From Limnohabitans sp. (lineage in GTDB: Bacteria; Pseudomonadota; Gammaproteobacteria; Burkholderiales; Burkholderiaceae_C): 64,000 bases of DNA. The position numbers and the translations under genes were made by a program. The notes below the pieces were generated by a model. The model saw only the letters and a list, made by a program, of their open reading frames with translations, was not told where the DNA came from and searched no databases. How positions within the stretch are numbered: position 1 is the first letter of the stretch; the number at the start of each line of letters is the position of its first letter. This document shows, piece by piece, positions 42,548-52,177 of the stretch. The stretch lies in NCBI GenBank assembly GCA_030158125.1, contig JAOATL010000010.1, positions 186,001 to 250,000 on the forward strand. The letters run 5' to 3'.

Positions 42548-43764
42548 ACATGGCAAGCGACAACATTTCAAGCATCAAAATAGGCGTTGCTGGCTTGGGC
42601 CGGGCCTTCACTTTGATGTTGCCGACATTCTTGCAAGACTCGCGGATTCAGCTGGTGGCAGCCACCGATCCCATTGCGGCAGCTAGAACGCAATTTGAAA
42701 AAGATTTTCAGGCCATCACCGTCGACAGCGTGGAAGCTTTGTGTGCCTTGCCCGACGTCGAGGTGATCTACATCGCGACACCGCATCAATACCACGCTGC
42801 GCATGTTCAGATGGCCGCCCAACATGGCAAACATTGCTGGGTCGAAAAACCCATGGCCATTTCTTTAGAGGAATGCACCCGCATGATGGACGCCTGCCAG
42901 CAATCAGGCGTCCAACTCATGGTAGGTCACAGCCACAGCTTCAATGCACCTGTGTTGCGCGCACGCGAGCTGATTGCATCAGGTGAGTTGGGGCAAGTTC
43001 GCATGATCACGGCCCTTAACTACACCGACTTTTTGTACCGTCCCAGACGTCCTGAAGAATTGAACACCGCATTGGGTGGCGGCGTGATCCACAGCCAAGC
43101 CGCCCATCAAATCGATGTGGTGCGTTTGTTGGGTGGCGGCAAAGTGCGCAGTGTACAAGCTTGCACTGGCCAATGGGATGCTACGCGTCCCACGGAGGGT
43201 GCTTACAGTGCACTGCTGCAATTTGAAAACATGGCTTTTGCCACAGTCACCTACAACGGTTACGGCCACTTTGACAGCGATGTCTGGATGGACCATTTGG
43301 GCGAAATTGGCCAGCCCAAACCTGCCAACGAAAGCGCGCAGCGTTATGGCCAGGCGCGTCGCAGACTAGAAACAACCCATAGCACGGAAGAAGAATCAAG
43401 CCTCAAGGCCGCACGCAACTATGGAGGTCCTTTGTATGCGCCAGCAGCCATTGCCAGCAATGCCTACCAACATTTTGGCCCCGTTGTGGTCAGCTGTGAC
43501 AAAGGCGACATTCGTTTAACGCCCTTGGGTATGTGGGTCTATGGTCCAGACAAAGAATATTTCGAAGCATTGCCAGAACCGGCCTATCCGCGCAAAGAGG
43601 TTATTGACGAGCTGTTTCAAAACCTCCGAGGTTCGGGCGCATTGACGCACAGCGGTGCCTGGTCTCGCGCCAGCACCGAAGTTTGTTTGGGCATCTTGCA
43701 AGCTGCAACACATCAACAGGCGGTACTGATGCACCACCAAGTGGGAGTGCAAGATGGCCACTAA
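42544..43764 (+). CDS. Gfo/Idh/MocA dehydrogenase, phthalate dihydrodiol dehydrogenase (Pht4) type
   Basis: A 406-residue protein with the N-terminal Rossmann motif GVAGLGRAF and the Gfo/Idh/MocA landmarks VEVIYIATPHQYHA and CWVEKPMAI. HSQAAHQIDVVRLLGG fits the catalytic His region, and the length matches Pht4 (about 410). It would oxidise the cis-dihydrodiol made by the oxygenase to 4,5-dihydroxyphthalate with NAD+. GTG start overlapping the reductase stop; an ATG two codons later is an alternative. It overlaps the MarR gene by 11 bases. Confidence 0.82.
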   Translation: MNMASDNISSIKIGVAGLGRAFTLMLPTFLQDSRIQLVAATDPIAAARTQFEKDFQAITVDSVEALCALPDVEVIYIATPHQYHAAHVQMAAQHGKHCWVEKPMAISLEECTRMMDACQQSGVQLMVGHSHSFNAPVLRARELIASGELGQVRMITALNYTDFLYRPRRPEELNTALGGGVIHSQAAHQIDVVRLLGGGKVRSVQACTGQWDATRPTEGAYSALLQFENMAFATVTYNGYGHFDSDVWMDHLGEIGQPKPANESAQRYGQARRRLETTHSTEEESSLKAARNYGGPLYAPAAIASNAYQHFGPVVVSCDKGDIRLTPLGMWVYGPDKEYFEALPEPAYPRKEVIDELFQNLRGSGALTHSGAWSRASTEVCLGILQAATHQQAVLMHHQVGVQDGH

Positions 43765-44266
43765 GATTCCTGGAAACACCCAAAGTATTTTGAAACACTG
43801 GCACGAATCCGTGCCCGATGATCGCCTGGCCCACTTGGTTCGTGATGCTGGCAGGGCCTTCAACAAACGACTTCAAGTGCGTTTGCAAAAATACAATGTG
43901 TCGTTTGGGCATTGGACATTTTTGCGAATTCTGTGGACCTCGGATGGTTTGACCCAAAAAGAACTCAGTGACTTAGCAGGTGTGATGGAGCCCACCACCT
44001 TCAGCGCCATCCAAGCCATGGAAGCCTTGGGTTATGTGGTGCGCAAACAAAAACCCGACAATCGCAAAAACATGTACGTGCACCTCACGCCCAAGGGCAA
44101 GGCTTTGAAAAAAGCCTTGGTGCCCTTGGCCGTCGACGTCAATCACGTTGCAGTGCATGGCGTCAGCCAAGCCGAGCTGCTCACAACGCGCAAGGTACTG
44201 TTGAAAGTGATCGAAAATTTAGCGCAAGAAGAAGCACAGATGGACGGGCGTCCATCGATACCTTAA
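43754..44266 (+). CDS. MarR family transcriptional regulator of the phthalate-type cluster
   Basis: A 170-residue winged-helix regulator: [41 protein letters not shown] (recognition helix) and [21 protein letters not shown] (the wing). MarR proteins usually repress catabolic genes until an aromatic ligand binds. It is the last gene of the reductase-dehydrogenase operon (11-base overlap), so it would regulate its own synthesis through the inverted repeats between 41458 and 41514. Ends in a TTAA overlap with convergent ychF. Confidence 0.9.
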   Translation: MATKIPGNTQSILKHWHESVPDDRLAHLVRDAGRAFNKRLQVRLQKYNVSFGHWTFLRILWTSDGLTQKELSDLAGVMEPTTFSAIQAMEALGYVVRKQKPDNRKNMYVHLTPKGKALKKALVPLAVDVNHVAVHGVSQAELLTTRKVLLKVIENLAQEEAQMDGRPSIP

Positions 44267-45354
44267 CTGCTGAACAAGAAGTTCATCACGTCGCCATCTT
44301 TGACGACGTATTCCTTGCCCTCAGCGCGCATCTTGCCGGCATCTTTGGCGCCCTGCTCGCCTTTGAAGGCAATGAAGTCTTCGTAGGAAATGGTCTGAGC
44401 ACGGATGTAGCCTTTTTCGAAGTCGGTGTGAATCACGCCAGCCGCTTGCGGTCCTGTGTCGCCCACATGAATGGTCCAAGCGCGCACTTCTTTCACGCCA
44501 GCGGTGAAATAGGTTTGCAAACCCAACAAGGCATAAGCTGAACGAATCAAACGGTTCAAGCCCGGCTCGGATTGGCCCAACTCTTCCAAGAACATCTGAC
44601 GGTCTTCGTCTGCCATTTCCGACATCTCGGCTTCCATCTTGGCGCAAATGGCCACCACAGGCGCGTTTTGAGCCGCAGCGTAGGCCTTCAGTTTGTCGAG
44701 CAAGGGGTTGTTCTCAAAACCATCCTCGGCCACGTTGGCCACAAACATGGCGGGCTTGGCGGTGATCAAGAAAAACTGTTGCAACAAAGGGCGCTCTTCT
44801 TTGCTGAAGTCGATGGTGCGAACAGGCTTGCCCTCGTTCAAGGCAGCTTGGCATTTTTCTAAAATGGCCACCAATTTGATGGACTCTTTGTCACCAGAGC
44901 GTGCGGTTTTGTTGACGCGGTGCAAACCCTTTTCCACGGCGGACAAGTCGGCCAAGCACAACTCGGTTTGAATCACTTCAATGTCAGAAATGGGGTCAAC
45001 GCGGCCAGCCACGTGAATCACGTTGTCGTCTTCAAAGCAGCGCACCACGTTGATGGTGGCGTCTGTTTCGCGGATGTGGGCCAAGAATTTGTTGCCCAAG
45101 CCTTCGCCGGTGCTGGCACCCGCCACCAAGCCGGCAATGTCCACAAACTCCACGATGGCCGGAACGATGCGCTCGGGGTTGATGATGGTGGCCAACTCTT
45201 GCAAGCGAGGATCGGGCACTTCCACCACGCCAGTATTGGGCTCAATGGTGCAGAAAGGATAGTTTTCGGCCGCAATGCCAGCTTTGGTCAAGGCGTTGAA
45301 AAGGGTGGACTTGCCAACGTTGGGCAGGCCCACAATGCCGCATTTGAGGCTCAT
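44263..45354 (-). CDS. ychF: Ribosome-binding GTPase/ATPase YchF (Obg family)
   Basis: A 363-residue P-loop protein: G1 [13 protein letters not shown]-like specificity region absent as usual, [20 protein letters not shown] for G3, and the C-terminal TGS domain (ADDRQMF to the [15 protein letters not shown] and [10 protein letters not shown] block). YchF binds ribosomes and preferentially hydrolyses ATP. The ATG at 45354 gives the invariant [17 protein letters not shown] start; a longer frame upstream overlaps the MocA-like gene and is rejected. Confidence 0.97.
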   Translation of the reverse strand: MSLKCGIVGLPNVGKSTLFNALTKAGIAAENYPFCTIEPNTGVVEVPDPRLQELATIINPERIVPAIVEFVDIAGLVAGASTGEGLGNKFLAHIRETDATINVVRCFEDDNVIHVAGRVDPISDIEVIQTELCLADLSAVEKGLHRVNKTARSGDKESIKLVAILEKCQAALNEGKPVRTIDFSKEERPLLQQFFLITAKPAMFVANVAEDGFENNPLLDKLKAYAAAQNAPVVAICAKMEAEMSEMADEDRQMFLEELGQSEPGLNRLIRSAYALLGLQTYFTAGVKEVRAWTIHVGDTGPQAAGVIHTDFEKGYIRAQTISYEDFIAFKGEQGAKDAGKMRAEGKEYVVKDGDVMNFLFSS

Positions 45355-45422
45355 GGAGGACTTTCTTGGATTCTTCGAACAATCCGAGATTTTAAAGGGT
45401 GTGCGTGGTCTAATTTCCAACC

Positions 45423-46178
45423 ATGAGCAAAGCCCGCCCTGAATGCACCCTGGCACCGCCCGGCACACCCTGCCCACGTCTGCGTGTGGTGGCCATTGTG
45501 CTGGCTGCGGGCACGGCGTCCCGCATGGGGGGACGGCCCAAATGCCTGCTCCAGCGCGATGGCGAAACCTTGCTTCAGCGCCTGCTTCACCGCTTAGAAG
45601 CCGCAGGCATTGACGAAACCGTGCTGGTATTGGGTCATCATGCAGATGCCGTGACACAGGACTTGGATGCCGTCCAGGCCCTTTCAGCGCCTAGCCGCAT
45701 GGCCATTCACCGCATCCTCAACCCCCAGCCCACCGACGGCCAAAACAGCTCCTTGCACCTAGGTCTGGCCAAGGCCCAAGCCTTGAGACCCGACTGGCTG
45801 ATGGTGGCGCTGGCTGACCAGCCTCTCCTTGAAACCCAAGACCTGCAAGACTTGGTCGCAGCTGTTAAACATGCACCTCGGGGCACGCAAATGCTTCAAC
45901 CCCAAGTCAAGGCACATGAACAAACGCCACAACCGGGCAATCCTGTGATGTTGAGCAAAGTCGTCATGGCCGATTTACTGCAGAATGGCCAGCGCTTGGG
46001 ACATGCAGACCCCTCCATCCTGCCCGGTGGCAAGGAATGGCGTCAACACAACCCCGCGCACTTTCACCCTTGGACCACACCCAATGTGCATTACCGCATC
46101 GACATGGACTCGCCAGACGACCTGGCGGCCTTGCAAGCCCAGTACGGTATTCAACTGGTCTGGCGCGAAGGGCTTTGA
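45423..46178 (+). CDS. MocA-like nucleotidyltransferase (molybdenum cofactor cytidylyltransferase family)
   Basis: A 251-residue GT-A fold nucleotidyltransferase: [23 protein letters not shown] carries the G-rich nucleotide loop with the conserved Lys; VALADQPLL is the metal-binding motif and PGNPVMLS the later block, as in MocA. The family transfers CMP to molybdopterin for the xanthine-oxidase type enzymes. Substrate not proven; similar proteins act on other cofactors. The window also contains an orphan ModA but no molybdoenzyme. Confidence 0.82.
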   Translation: MSKARPECTLAPPGTPCPRLRVVAIVLAAGTASRMGGRPKCLLQRDGETLLQRLLHRLEAAGIDETVLVLGHHADAVTQDLDAVQALSAPSRMAIHRILNPQPTDGQNSSLHLGLAKAQALRPDWLMVALADQPLLETQDLQDLVAAVKHAPRGTQMLQPQVKAHEQTPQPGNPVMLSKVVMADLLQNGQRLGHADPSILPGGKEWRQHNPAHFHPWTTPNVHYRIDMDSPDDLAALQAQYGIQLVWREGL

Positions 46179-46199
46179 TGGCCTTCTACAATTCACACC

Positions 46200-47366
46200 A
46201 TGACGCACTCCTCCACCCCTTTTGACGTCTGCATTCGAGGCGCTGGCATCGTTGGCCGCAGCTTGGCCTTGTTGTTGGCTGCACAGCAGTTGCGCGTGGC
46301 TTTGGTCCACAAAGGCGCTACGGACAAATCGGACACAGGACACAGCGATGTGCGCGCCTATTCGCTCAATGCAGCGGCCAAGCAATTGCTGAGTGACTTG
46401 CGTTGCTGGCCTGAAGGCGCGGCCTGTACACCTATTTTGCAAATGCAAATTCAAGGCGACCACGGTGGCGATTTGCGCTTTGACGCCGCCGAACAGCGCG
46501 TTGAAGCCTTGAACTGGATGATCGACGTGCCGGCGCTAGAAGCCAAATTGGCACAGGCAGTGGGCTATCAAACTTACATTGAAGAAATGTCAGAGCCTGT
46601 CGATGCGCCACTCACCGTCATTTGCGAAGGACGCGCCAGCCAAACCCGCGCCGAGTTGGGTGTCAACTTTGAAGTCAAACACTACGCCCAACACGCCTTG
46701 GCCTGCCGCATTCAAACCACGGCTCCCCACCACCAAGTGGCTCGGCAGTGGTTTCAAAACACACACGGCCCCGAAATTTTGGCGTTCTTACCCATTGGGG
46801 GCGAAAGCAGTCACGAGTGGGCGGTGGTGTGGTCCCTCACGCCGACACGTGCGCAAGAACTTTTGCAAACGGATGCCGCGCAATTTTGCGCGCAACTCGA
46901 AGGCGCATGCAGCACGGCAGCCGGTCATATTCAACTCACCAGCAACCGCGCCGTGTGGCCTTTGCAATTGGCCAGAGCGCACAAGTGGATTGGCGCAATG
47001 CCGCAAACCCGTGAAGGCGGCAAACCTCAAGCCTTTGCATTGGCTGGCGACGCCGCGCATGCCATGCACCCATTGGCGGGTCAAGGCTTGAACGTGGGTT
47101 TGGGCGATGTGGCAGAACTGGCCCGCGTCATTCAGGCCAAAGAATTTTGGCGACCACTGAGCGATCACAAATTGTTGCGCCGCTACGAGCGGGCACGCCA
47201 AGCCGAAGTGATGGCCATGGGCTGTGTCACCGACGGCCTTCAAACCTTGTTTGCCCAGCCCGCGATGCCATTGCAAAAACTTCGCAACTGGGGCATGACC
47301 GGCTTCAACCGACTCAGTCCCCTCAAGAAATGGATGGCGCAACACGCCATGAAATCGGCTTCTTGA
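46200..47366 (+). CDS. UbiH/UbiF family FAD monooxygenase
   Basis: A 388-residue flavin hydroxylase: N-terminal GXGXXG variant RGAGIVGRSLALLLA for FAD, VRAYSLNAAAKQLL, and the C-terminal FAD/ribityl motif LAGDAAHAMHPLAGQGLNVGLGDV, which is diagnostic of the UbiH/COQ6 family. It probably hydroxylates a polyprenylated ring in ubiquinone synthesis; which position cannot be said. It lies upstream of dsbC by 43 bases. Confidence 0.85.
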   Translation: MTHSSTPFDVCIRGAGIVGRSLALLLAAQQLRVALVHKGATDKSDTGHSDVRAYSLNAAAKQLLSDLRCWPEGAACTPILQMQIQGDHGGDLRFDAAEQRVEALNWMIDVPALEAKLAQAVGYQTYIEEMSEPVDAPLTVICEGRASQTRAELGVNFEVKHYAQHALACRIQTTAPHHQVARQWFQNTHGPEILAFLPIGGESSHEWAVVWSLTPTRAQELLQTDAAQFCAQLEGACSTAAGHIQLTSNRAVWPLQLARAHKWIGAMPQTREGGKPQAFALAGDAAHAMHPLAGQGLNVGLGDVAELARVIQAKEFWRPLSDHKLLRRYERARQAEVMAMGCVTDGLQTLFAQPAMPLQKLRNWGMTGFNRLSPLKKWMAQHAMKSAS

Positions 47367-47409
47367 GTGGGCTACACAGCTCACGTTTTCACATTAGGAA
47401 TTTGACCCC

Positions 47410-48123
47410 ATGCGCTTGATTCAAGCTTTCACCGCCACATGCTTGCTAGTCACTAGCGTCAGCCTGTGGGCACAAGACGCCAACTTGAAGAAAACCTTGG
47501 CCGAGCGTTTGCCCTCCTTGCCCAAAATTGAAGAGGTCAGCAAAACGCCCATGCCGGGTTTGTTTGAAATTCGCGTGCAAGGCAACGAGATTTTTTACAG
47601 CGATGCCAAAGGTGACTTTCTGATTCAAGGCGCCTTGATCGATACCAAGCAAAAACGCAACCTGACCGAAGAGCGCAACGACAAATTGTCAGCCATCCCA
47701 TTTGACAGCCTGCCCCTCAAATACGCTTTCACGCAAGTGAAAGGCAATGGCAAGCGCAAACTGGTGGTGTTTGCCGACCCCAACTGCGGCTACTGCAAAA
47801 GATTCGAGCGTGATTTACAAAAGATCGACAACGTCACCATCTATCACCTGATGTACCCTGTGCTAGGAGAAGACTCTAAAGTCAAATCGCGCAACATCGC
47901 CTGCGCCAAGGACCGCGCCAAAACATGGAACGACTGGATGTTGCAAGGCGTGACACCGCCTGCTGTCGCGTGCGACAACCACCACATTGAGGTCATCGTC
48001 GAATTTGGCAAAAAGAACCGCATCACCGGCACGCCCACCATTTTTGTCGCCGATGGCACCCGTGTCCCTGGTGCCATTGAATCCGCACAAATTGAAGCCC
48101 TTCTGAACTCGGTCAAGCCATGA
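47410..48123 (+). CDS. dsbC: DsbC-type periplasmic disulfide isomerase
   Basis: A 237-residue exported protein: signal peptide (residues 1-21, ending LWAQ), N-terminal dimerisation region with EIRVQGNEIFYSDAKGDFL, and the thioredoxin domain with VVFADPNCGYCKRFERDL (Cys126, Cys129). The C-terminal GTPTIFVADG carries the cis-Pro. It reshuffles wrong disulfides in the periplasm and relies on DsbD for reduction. Overlaps the DUF3429 gene by 4 bases (ATGA). Confidence 0.94.
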   Translation: MRLIQAFTATCLLVTSVSLWAQDANLKKTLAERLPSLPKIEEVSKTPMPGLFEIRVQGNEIFYSDAKGDFLIQGALIDTKQKRNLTEERNDKLSAIPFDSLPLKYAFTQVKGNGKRKLVVFADPNCGYCKRFERDLQKIDNVTIYHLMYPVLGEDSKVKSRNIACAKDRAKTWNDWMLQGVTPPAVACDNHHIEVIVEFGKKNRITGTPTIFVADGTRVPGAIESAQIEALLNSVKP

Positions 48124-48569
48124 ACACACACGCTGATCAAACCCGAAAGCACGTCAAACGACTGGCCTACGCCGGACTCATCCCTTTTGTCGGAATGGCC
48201 ATCTTGATGTGGTTGGTCGATGCTGACTTGCATCCGTTCATGGCGCTGGCCATGGCAGGCTATGGCGCAACAGTGGTGTCGTTTTTGGGTGGCATTCACT
48301 GGGGCATTGGCTTTCGCAATGTGACGCGCATGCACAACGCACCGCTGTTTAATTTCGGCTGGGGCGTGGTGCCCTCTTTGCTCGCTTGGGTTGCCGTCAC
48401 CATGCCCGCTTATGCAGGGCTGCCCTTACTGGCCTTGATCTTGGTCATTTGCTACATGGTCGATCGCAAAGCCTACGCGGAAGCGGGCTTGCAAGACTGG
48501 CTGGCCATGCGCCTGCACTTAACCGTCGTGGCCACCCTCTGCTGCCTGATTGGCGCCGCCGCCACCTGA
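48120..48569 (+). CDS. DUF3429 family membrane protein
   Basis: A 149-residue protein with about five hydrophobic segments, matching DUF3429: LAYAGLIPFVGMAILMW, YGATVVSFLGGIHWGI and the C-terminal YAEAGLQDWLAMRLHLTVVA. Function unknown in the family. ATGA overlap with dsbC means it is translated with it, but no functional link is known. Confidence 0.85.
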   Translation: MNTHADQTRKHVKRLAYAGLIPFVGMAILMWLVDADLHPFMALAMAGYGATVVSFLGGIHWGIGFRNVTRMHNAPLFNFGWGVVPSLLAWVAVTMPAYAGLPLLALILVICYMVDRKAYAEAGLQDWLAMRLHLTVVATLCCLIGAAAT

Positions 48570-48583
48570 GTTTGAAAAAGAAA

Positions 48584-50347
48584 ATGAACGCCATTCACTA
48601 CACCGTCGACGCCAGCCAAACCCACAGCCACCTGTTTCAAATTTCTTTGCACATTGCCAAGCCCGATGCAGGTCAGGTGGTGTCTTTGCCTGTGTGGATT
48701 CCTGGCAGTTATTTGGTCCGTGAGTTTTCAAAAAATTTGCAACAACTCAAAGCCAAACAAGCTGGCAAAACGGTGGCCGTTTTTCAAGACCACAAAAGCC
48801 AGTGGCGCATCGATTGCAAAAACACGTCGGCACTCGATTTAACTTACGAGGTGTATGCCTTTGACAATTCGGTGCGTACCGCATGGCTAGACAGCCAGCG
48901 TGGCTTCTTCAATGGCACCAGTGTGTGTTTGCGTGTGCACGGCCAAGAAGACAACGCCCATGCCCTGACGCTCAAAGCAGACAAGGCATCTACCTGGTCT
49001 GTGGCCACAGGCTTGTCAGCCGTCAAGGTCAACAAGCAAGGCTTTGGTGAGTACATGGCGGCGCACTACGACGAACTGGTCGATTGCCCGTTCGAGCTGG
49101 GTCACTTTTGGCGCGGTGAATTTACAGCCTGCGGCATTCCGCACGAGTTTGTGGTGGCCGGCGCCATGGCCTCGTTTGACGGCGCACGTTTGCTGGCCGA
49201 CACGCAAAAAATTTGCGAAGCCGAAATCAAGTTTTGGCACGAAAAAAAACCAGCTGCCAACGCACCTTACAAGCGCTACGTTTTCATGCTCAATGCTGTG
49301 GAAGAGGGGTATGGTGGCTTGGAGCACCGCAACTCCACGGCCCTCATTTGCAATCGGCGTGATTTACCTGCCATGGCCATGAAAAAAATGTCCGAAGGCT
49401 ACATCACGCTGCTAGGCCTCATCAGCCACGAGTACTTCCACACATGGAATGTGAAGCAACTGCGCCCTGCCGAATTCAAGCGCTACGACTACACCCAAGA
49501 AAACTACACCGAACTGCTGTGGTTCTTTGAGGGCTTCACCAGCTATTACGACGACCTGCTCTTGCGCCGCGCCAAATTAATTGACGATGCGCAATATTTC
49601 AAGCTGCTCAACAAAACCATTAACCTGGTGCTGCAAGCCCCAGGCCGCCAAGTTCAAAGTGTGGCGCAAGCCAGTTTTGACGCGTGGGTGAAGTATTACC
49701 GCCAAGATGAAAACACGCCCAATGCCACCATCAGCTACTACACCAAGGGTGCGCTGGTGGCCTTGTGCATCGACCTCACCATGCGCGCCGAAGGCACGTC
49801 CAACTTAGACCACGTGATGCGTGGTTTGTGGCTGCGCTGCAAAGGCGGCCCTTTAAGTGAAGCCGATCTGTTGGCCGAACTGGAAGCGCAAACCGGCAGA
49901 AGCTGGAAAAAAGAAATCAAATCGTGGGTCCACAGCACCCAAGACCTGCCGCTTAAAACCTTGTTGTCCTCGCACGGCGTGGTCGTGCACGAAGACCCTC
50001 CGCAAATGGCGCAGCGCTTGGGGTTGCGCGTCACGGAGGCGCAGGGTGTGGTTCAAATCAAAGCGGTGCTGCGCGGCGGGGCTGCAGAAAAAGCTGGCAT
50101 GGCGGCAGGCGATGAATGGTGGGCGGTGGCCAGTCCCAAGGCCAAATCTCAAACTTGGCGCTTGAAAAAGCTCGACGATCTGACACTGCTGTTGGGCAAT
50201 GAGAAAAAAGCCGTGGCCACCATCACACGCGATCAAAAAGTGTTTGCACTGCCGCTCACCCTGCCCACGGACGTGAACACTTGGCGTTTAAGCCACACCA
50301 GCAATGCGCACAGCACCCGCTCCAGCGCTTGGCTGGACGGGGCTTGA
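48584..50347 (+). CDS. M61 family glycyl-type aminopeptidase with C-terminal PDZ domain
   Basis: A 587-residue metallopeptidase. The zinc site is ISHEYFHTWN (His282, Glu283, His286) with the third ligand Glu in YTELLWFFEGFTSYYDDLLL. The N-terminal beta-sandwich (VWIPGSYLVREFSKNLQQL) and the C-terminal PDZ-like segment (about 470-560, RLGLRVTEAQGVVQIKAVLR then GAAEKAGMAAGDEW) complete the family layout. It shows no signal peptide. The ATG at 48584 is chosen since the protein starts there 14 bases after the DUF3429 gene. Substrate specificity is unknown beyond the family. Confidence 0.93.
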   Translation: MNAIHYTVDASQTHSHLFQISLHIAKPDAGQVVSLPVWIPGSYLVREFSKNLQQLKAKQAGKTVAVFQDHKSQWRIDCKNTSALDLTYEVYAFDNSVRTAWLDSQRGFFNGTSVCLRVHGQEDNAHALTLKADKASTWSVATGLSAVKVNKQGFGEYMAAHYDELVDCPFELGHFWRGEFTACGIPHEFVVAGAMASFDGARLLADTQKICEAEIKFWHEKKPAANAPYKRYVFMLNAVEEGYGGLEHRNSTALICNRRDLPAMAMKKMSEGYITLLGLISHEYFHTWNVKQLRPAEFKRYDYTQENYTELLWFFEGFTSYYDDLLLRRAKLIDDAQYFKLLNKTINLVLQAPGRQVQSVAQASFDAWVKYYRQDENTPNATISYYTKGALVALCIDLTMRAEGTSNLDHVMRGLWLRCKGGPLSEADLLAELEAQTGRSWKKEIKSWVHSTQDLPLKTLLSSHGVVVHEDPPQMAQRLGLRVTEAQGVVQIKAVLRGGAAEKAGMAAGDEWWAVASPKAKSQTWRLKKLDDLTLLLGNEKKAVATITRDQKVFALPLTLPTDVNTWRLSHTSNAHSTRSSAWLDGA

Positions 50348-50350
50348 GAT

Positions 50351-51655
50351 TTACTTGCCGCGCAGGTCCAGCACGCGCTTGGCCTTGCCTTGACTGCGCT
50401 CGACGCCGCCTTCGGCGCGCAAGTCAATTTCCACACTAGAGCCAATGTAAACCTTGATCTCGTGTTGCAACATTTTGGCGGCCGCACGGGCCTCGATGCT
50501 GTCGGGTGGGGTACCTGGGCGGGTTTCAACCGCCACCTTCAAATTGTCCATGGGGCCTTCGCGCGTCAACACACATTGATAGTGCGGCGCCAACTCGGGG
50601 CGCTTCAAAATCAATTCTTCAATTTGCGAGGGGAACACATTGACACCGCGAATGATCATCATGTCATCGCTGCGCCCTGTGATCTTCTCCATACGCCGCA
50701 TGGTGCGTGCCGTGCCTGGTAACAAGCGCGTTAAATCGCGCGTTCGATAACGGATGATGGGCAAAGCCTCTTTGGTCAAACTGGTAAACACCAATTCGCC
50801 CATCTCGCCATCGGCCACTGGCTCGCCAGTTTCGGGGTTGATGATTTCGGGGTAGAAATGATCTTCCCAAATGGTGGGGCCATCTTTGGTTTCAATGCAT
50901 TCGCTGGCCACCCCTGGGCCCATCACTTCCGACAAGCCATAAATGTCCACGGCATCAATGCCCATGCGCACCTCAATGGCCGCCCGCATGTCATTGGTCC
51001 ATGGCTCGGCACCAAAAATACCAATGCGCAATGAGCTGCTGCGGGGGTCAATGCCTTGACGCTCAAATTCGTCTGCAATGGCCAGCATGTAGCTGGGCGT
51101 GACCATGATGATCTCGGGTTTGAAGTCTTGAATCAGTTGCACTTGGCGCTCGGTTTGACCACCGCCAAATGGCACCACCGTGAGGCCCAGTTTTTCTGCA
51201 CCGTAATGGGCGCCCAAGCCGCCTGTGAACAAGCCATAGCCATAGCTCACATGCACCATGTCGCCAGGCTTGGCGCCACCTGCGCGAATGCTGCGCGCCA
51301 CCACGGTGGCCCACGTGTCAATGTCACGTTTGGTGTAGCCCACCACCGTGGGTTTGCCCGTGGTGCCACTGGAGGCATGAATGCGTGAGCAACCTGAGCG
51401 TGGCACCGCAAACATGCCATAGGGATAGCTGTCACGCAAATCGGCTTTGGTGGTGAACGGAAACTTGGCCAAATCGGCCAAAGACTTGCAATCGCTGGGA
51501 TGCACGCCAGCCTTGTCAAACTTGGCTTTGTACACCGGCGAGTTGTCGTAAGCGTGTTGCAGCGTGGCTTTGAGGCGCTTGAGCTGCAAAGAACGCAGCT
51601 CATCGATGCTGGCTTTTTCAATCGGCTCGAGGGGCAATGGGGAGGCTTTGCTCAT
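50351..51655 (-). CDS. paaK: Phenylacetate-CoA ligase
   Basis: A 434-residue AMP-forming ligase: RIHASSGTTGKPTVVGYTKRD is the phosphate-binding loop, SYGYGLFTGGLGAHYGAEKLG and DIYGLSEVMGPGVASEC are characteristic of PaaK, and the C-terminal RSDDMMIIRGVNVFPSQIEE completes it. It makes phenylacetyl-CoA from phenylacetate, ATP and CoA. It follows paaI and paaG on the same strand; the multicomponent PaaABCDE epoxidase is not in the window. The gene ends 3 bases from the M61 stop. Confidence 0.94.
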   Translation of the reverse strand: MSKASPLPLEPIEKASIDELRSLQLKRLKATLQHAYDNSPVYKAKFDKAGVHPSDCKSLADLAKFPFTTKADLRDSYPYGMFAVPRSGCSRIHASSGTTGKPTVVGYTKRDIDTWATVVARSIRAGGAKPGDMVHVSYGYGLFTGGLGAHYGAEKLGLTVVPFGGGQTERQVQLIQDFKPEIIMVTPSYMLAIADEFERQGIDPRSSSLRIGIFGAEPWTNDMRAAIEVRMGIDAVDIYGLSEVMGPGVASECIETKDGPTIWEDHFYPEIINPETGEPVADGEMGELVFTSLTKEALPIIRYRTRDLTRLLPGTARTMRRMEKITGRSDDMMIIRGVNVFPSQIEELILKRPELAPHYQCVLTREGPMDNLKVAVETRPGTPPDSIEARAAAKMLQHEIKVYIGSSVEIDLRAEGGVERSQGKAKRVLDLRGK

Positions 51656-51682
51656 CTCTATTTCTCCAAACTTTTGACAGCT

Positions 51683-52177
51683 TTATTCTGGGATCACGGT
51701 GCCAGGAATCTGCGCACTCTTGCCGCGGAACATGGCAATGACCTCGCCCTTTTGGTTGGTCACTTTCATGTCGTAAATGCCGTGGCGGCCACTGAGTGTT
51801 TGCTCTTGCCCCACACACGTGAGCACATCGCCCAATTGGCCAGACTTTAAAAATTCAATGCTGCAACCCGCCGCTACAGCCACCTTGTTGTAGCTGTTGC
51901 AGGCAAACGCAAAGGTGGAATCGGCCAAGGTAAAAATAAAACCGCCGTGGCAAATTTGGTGACCATTCAAATGCAGTTCTTTCACAGTCATGCGAATGAC
52001 CGCGCGGCCGGGTTCACAGGCCAAGAGTTCCATGCCCATGGTGTCTTTGGTGGCGGTGTCTACCTCAAACATGGAGACGCCCACTTGTTTGGCCAACTCA
52101 ATGGCGGCTTGTGAATGCATCGTGGTGGAATTGGAAGAAGTGTTCATGAGGATACGAAGGCTTTTATCAAGGCTCAT
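51683..52177 (-). CDS. paaI: PaaI hydroxyphenylacetyl-CoA thioesterase
   Basis: A 164-residue single-hotdog thioesterase: GHQICHGGFIFTLADSTFAF carries the Asp nucleophile region, and GHTLADSTFAFACN-like spacing plus AGCSIEFLKSGQLGD mark PaaI. It clears dead-end aryl-CoAs and protects the CoA pool during phenylacetate degradation. The ATG at 52177 overlaps the paaG stop (ATGA); an alternative ATG at 52147 shortens it by ten residues. Between paaG and paaK in a tight operon. Confidence 0.9.
   Translation of the reverse strand: MSLDKSLRILMNTSSNSTTMHSQAAIELAKQVGVSMFEVDTATKDTMGMELLACEPGRAVIRMTVKELHLNGHQICHGGFIFTLADSTFAFACNSYNKVAVAAGCSIEFLKSGQLGDVLTCVGQEQTLSGRHGIYDMKVTNQKGEVIAMFRGKSAQIPGTVIPE

Noticed and set aside
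44263..45657. A longer start for ychF extending about 100 codons upstream
   Set aside because: The extension overlaps the MocA-like gene and is not part of the family; the conserved start is at 45354.
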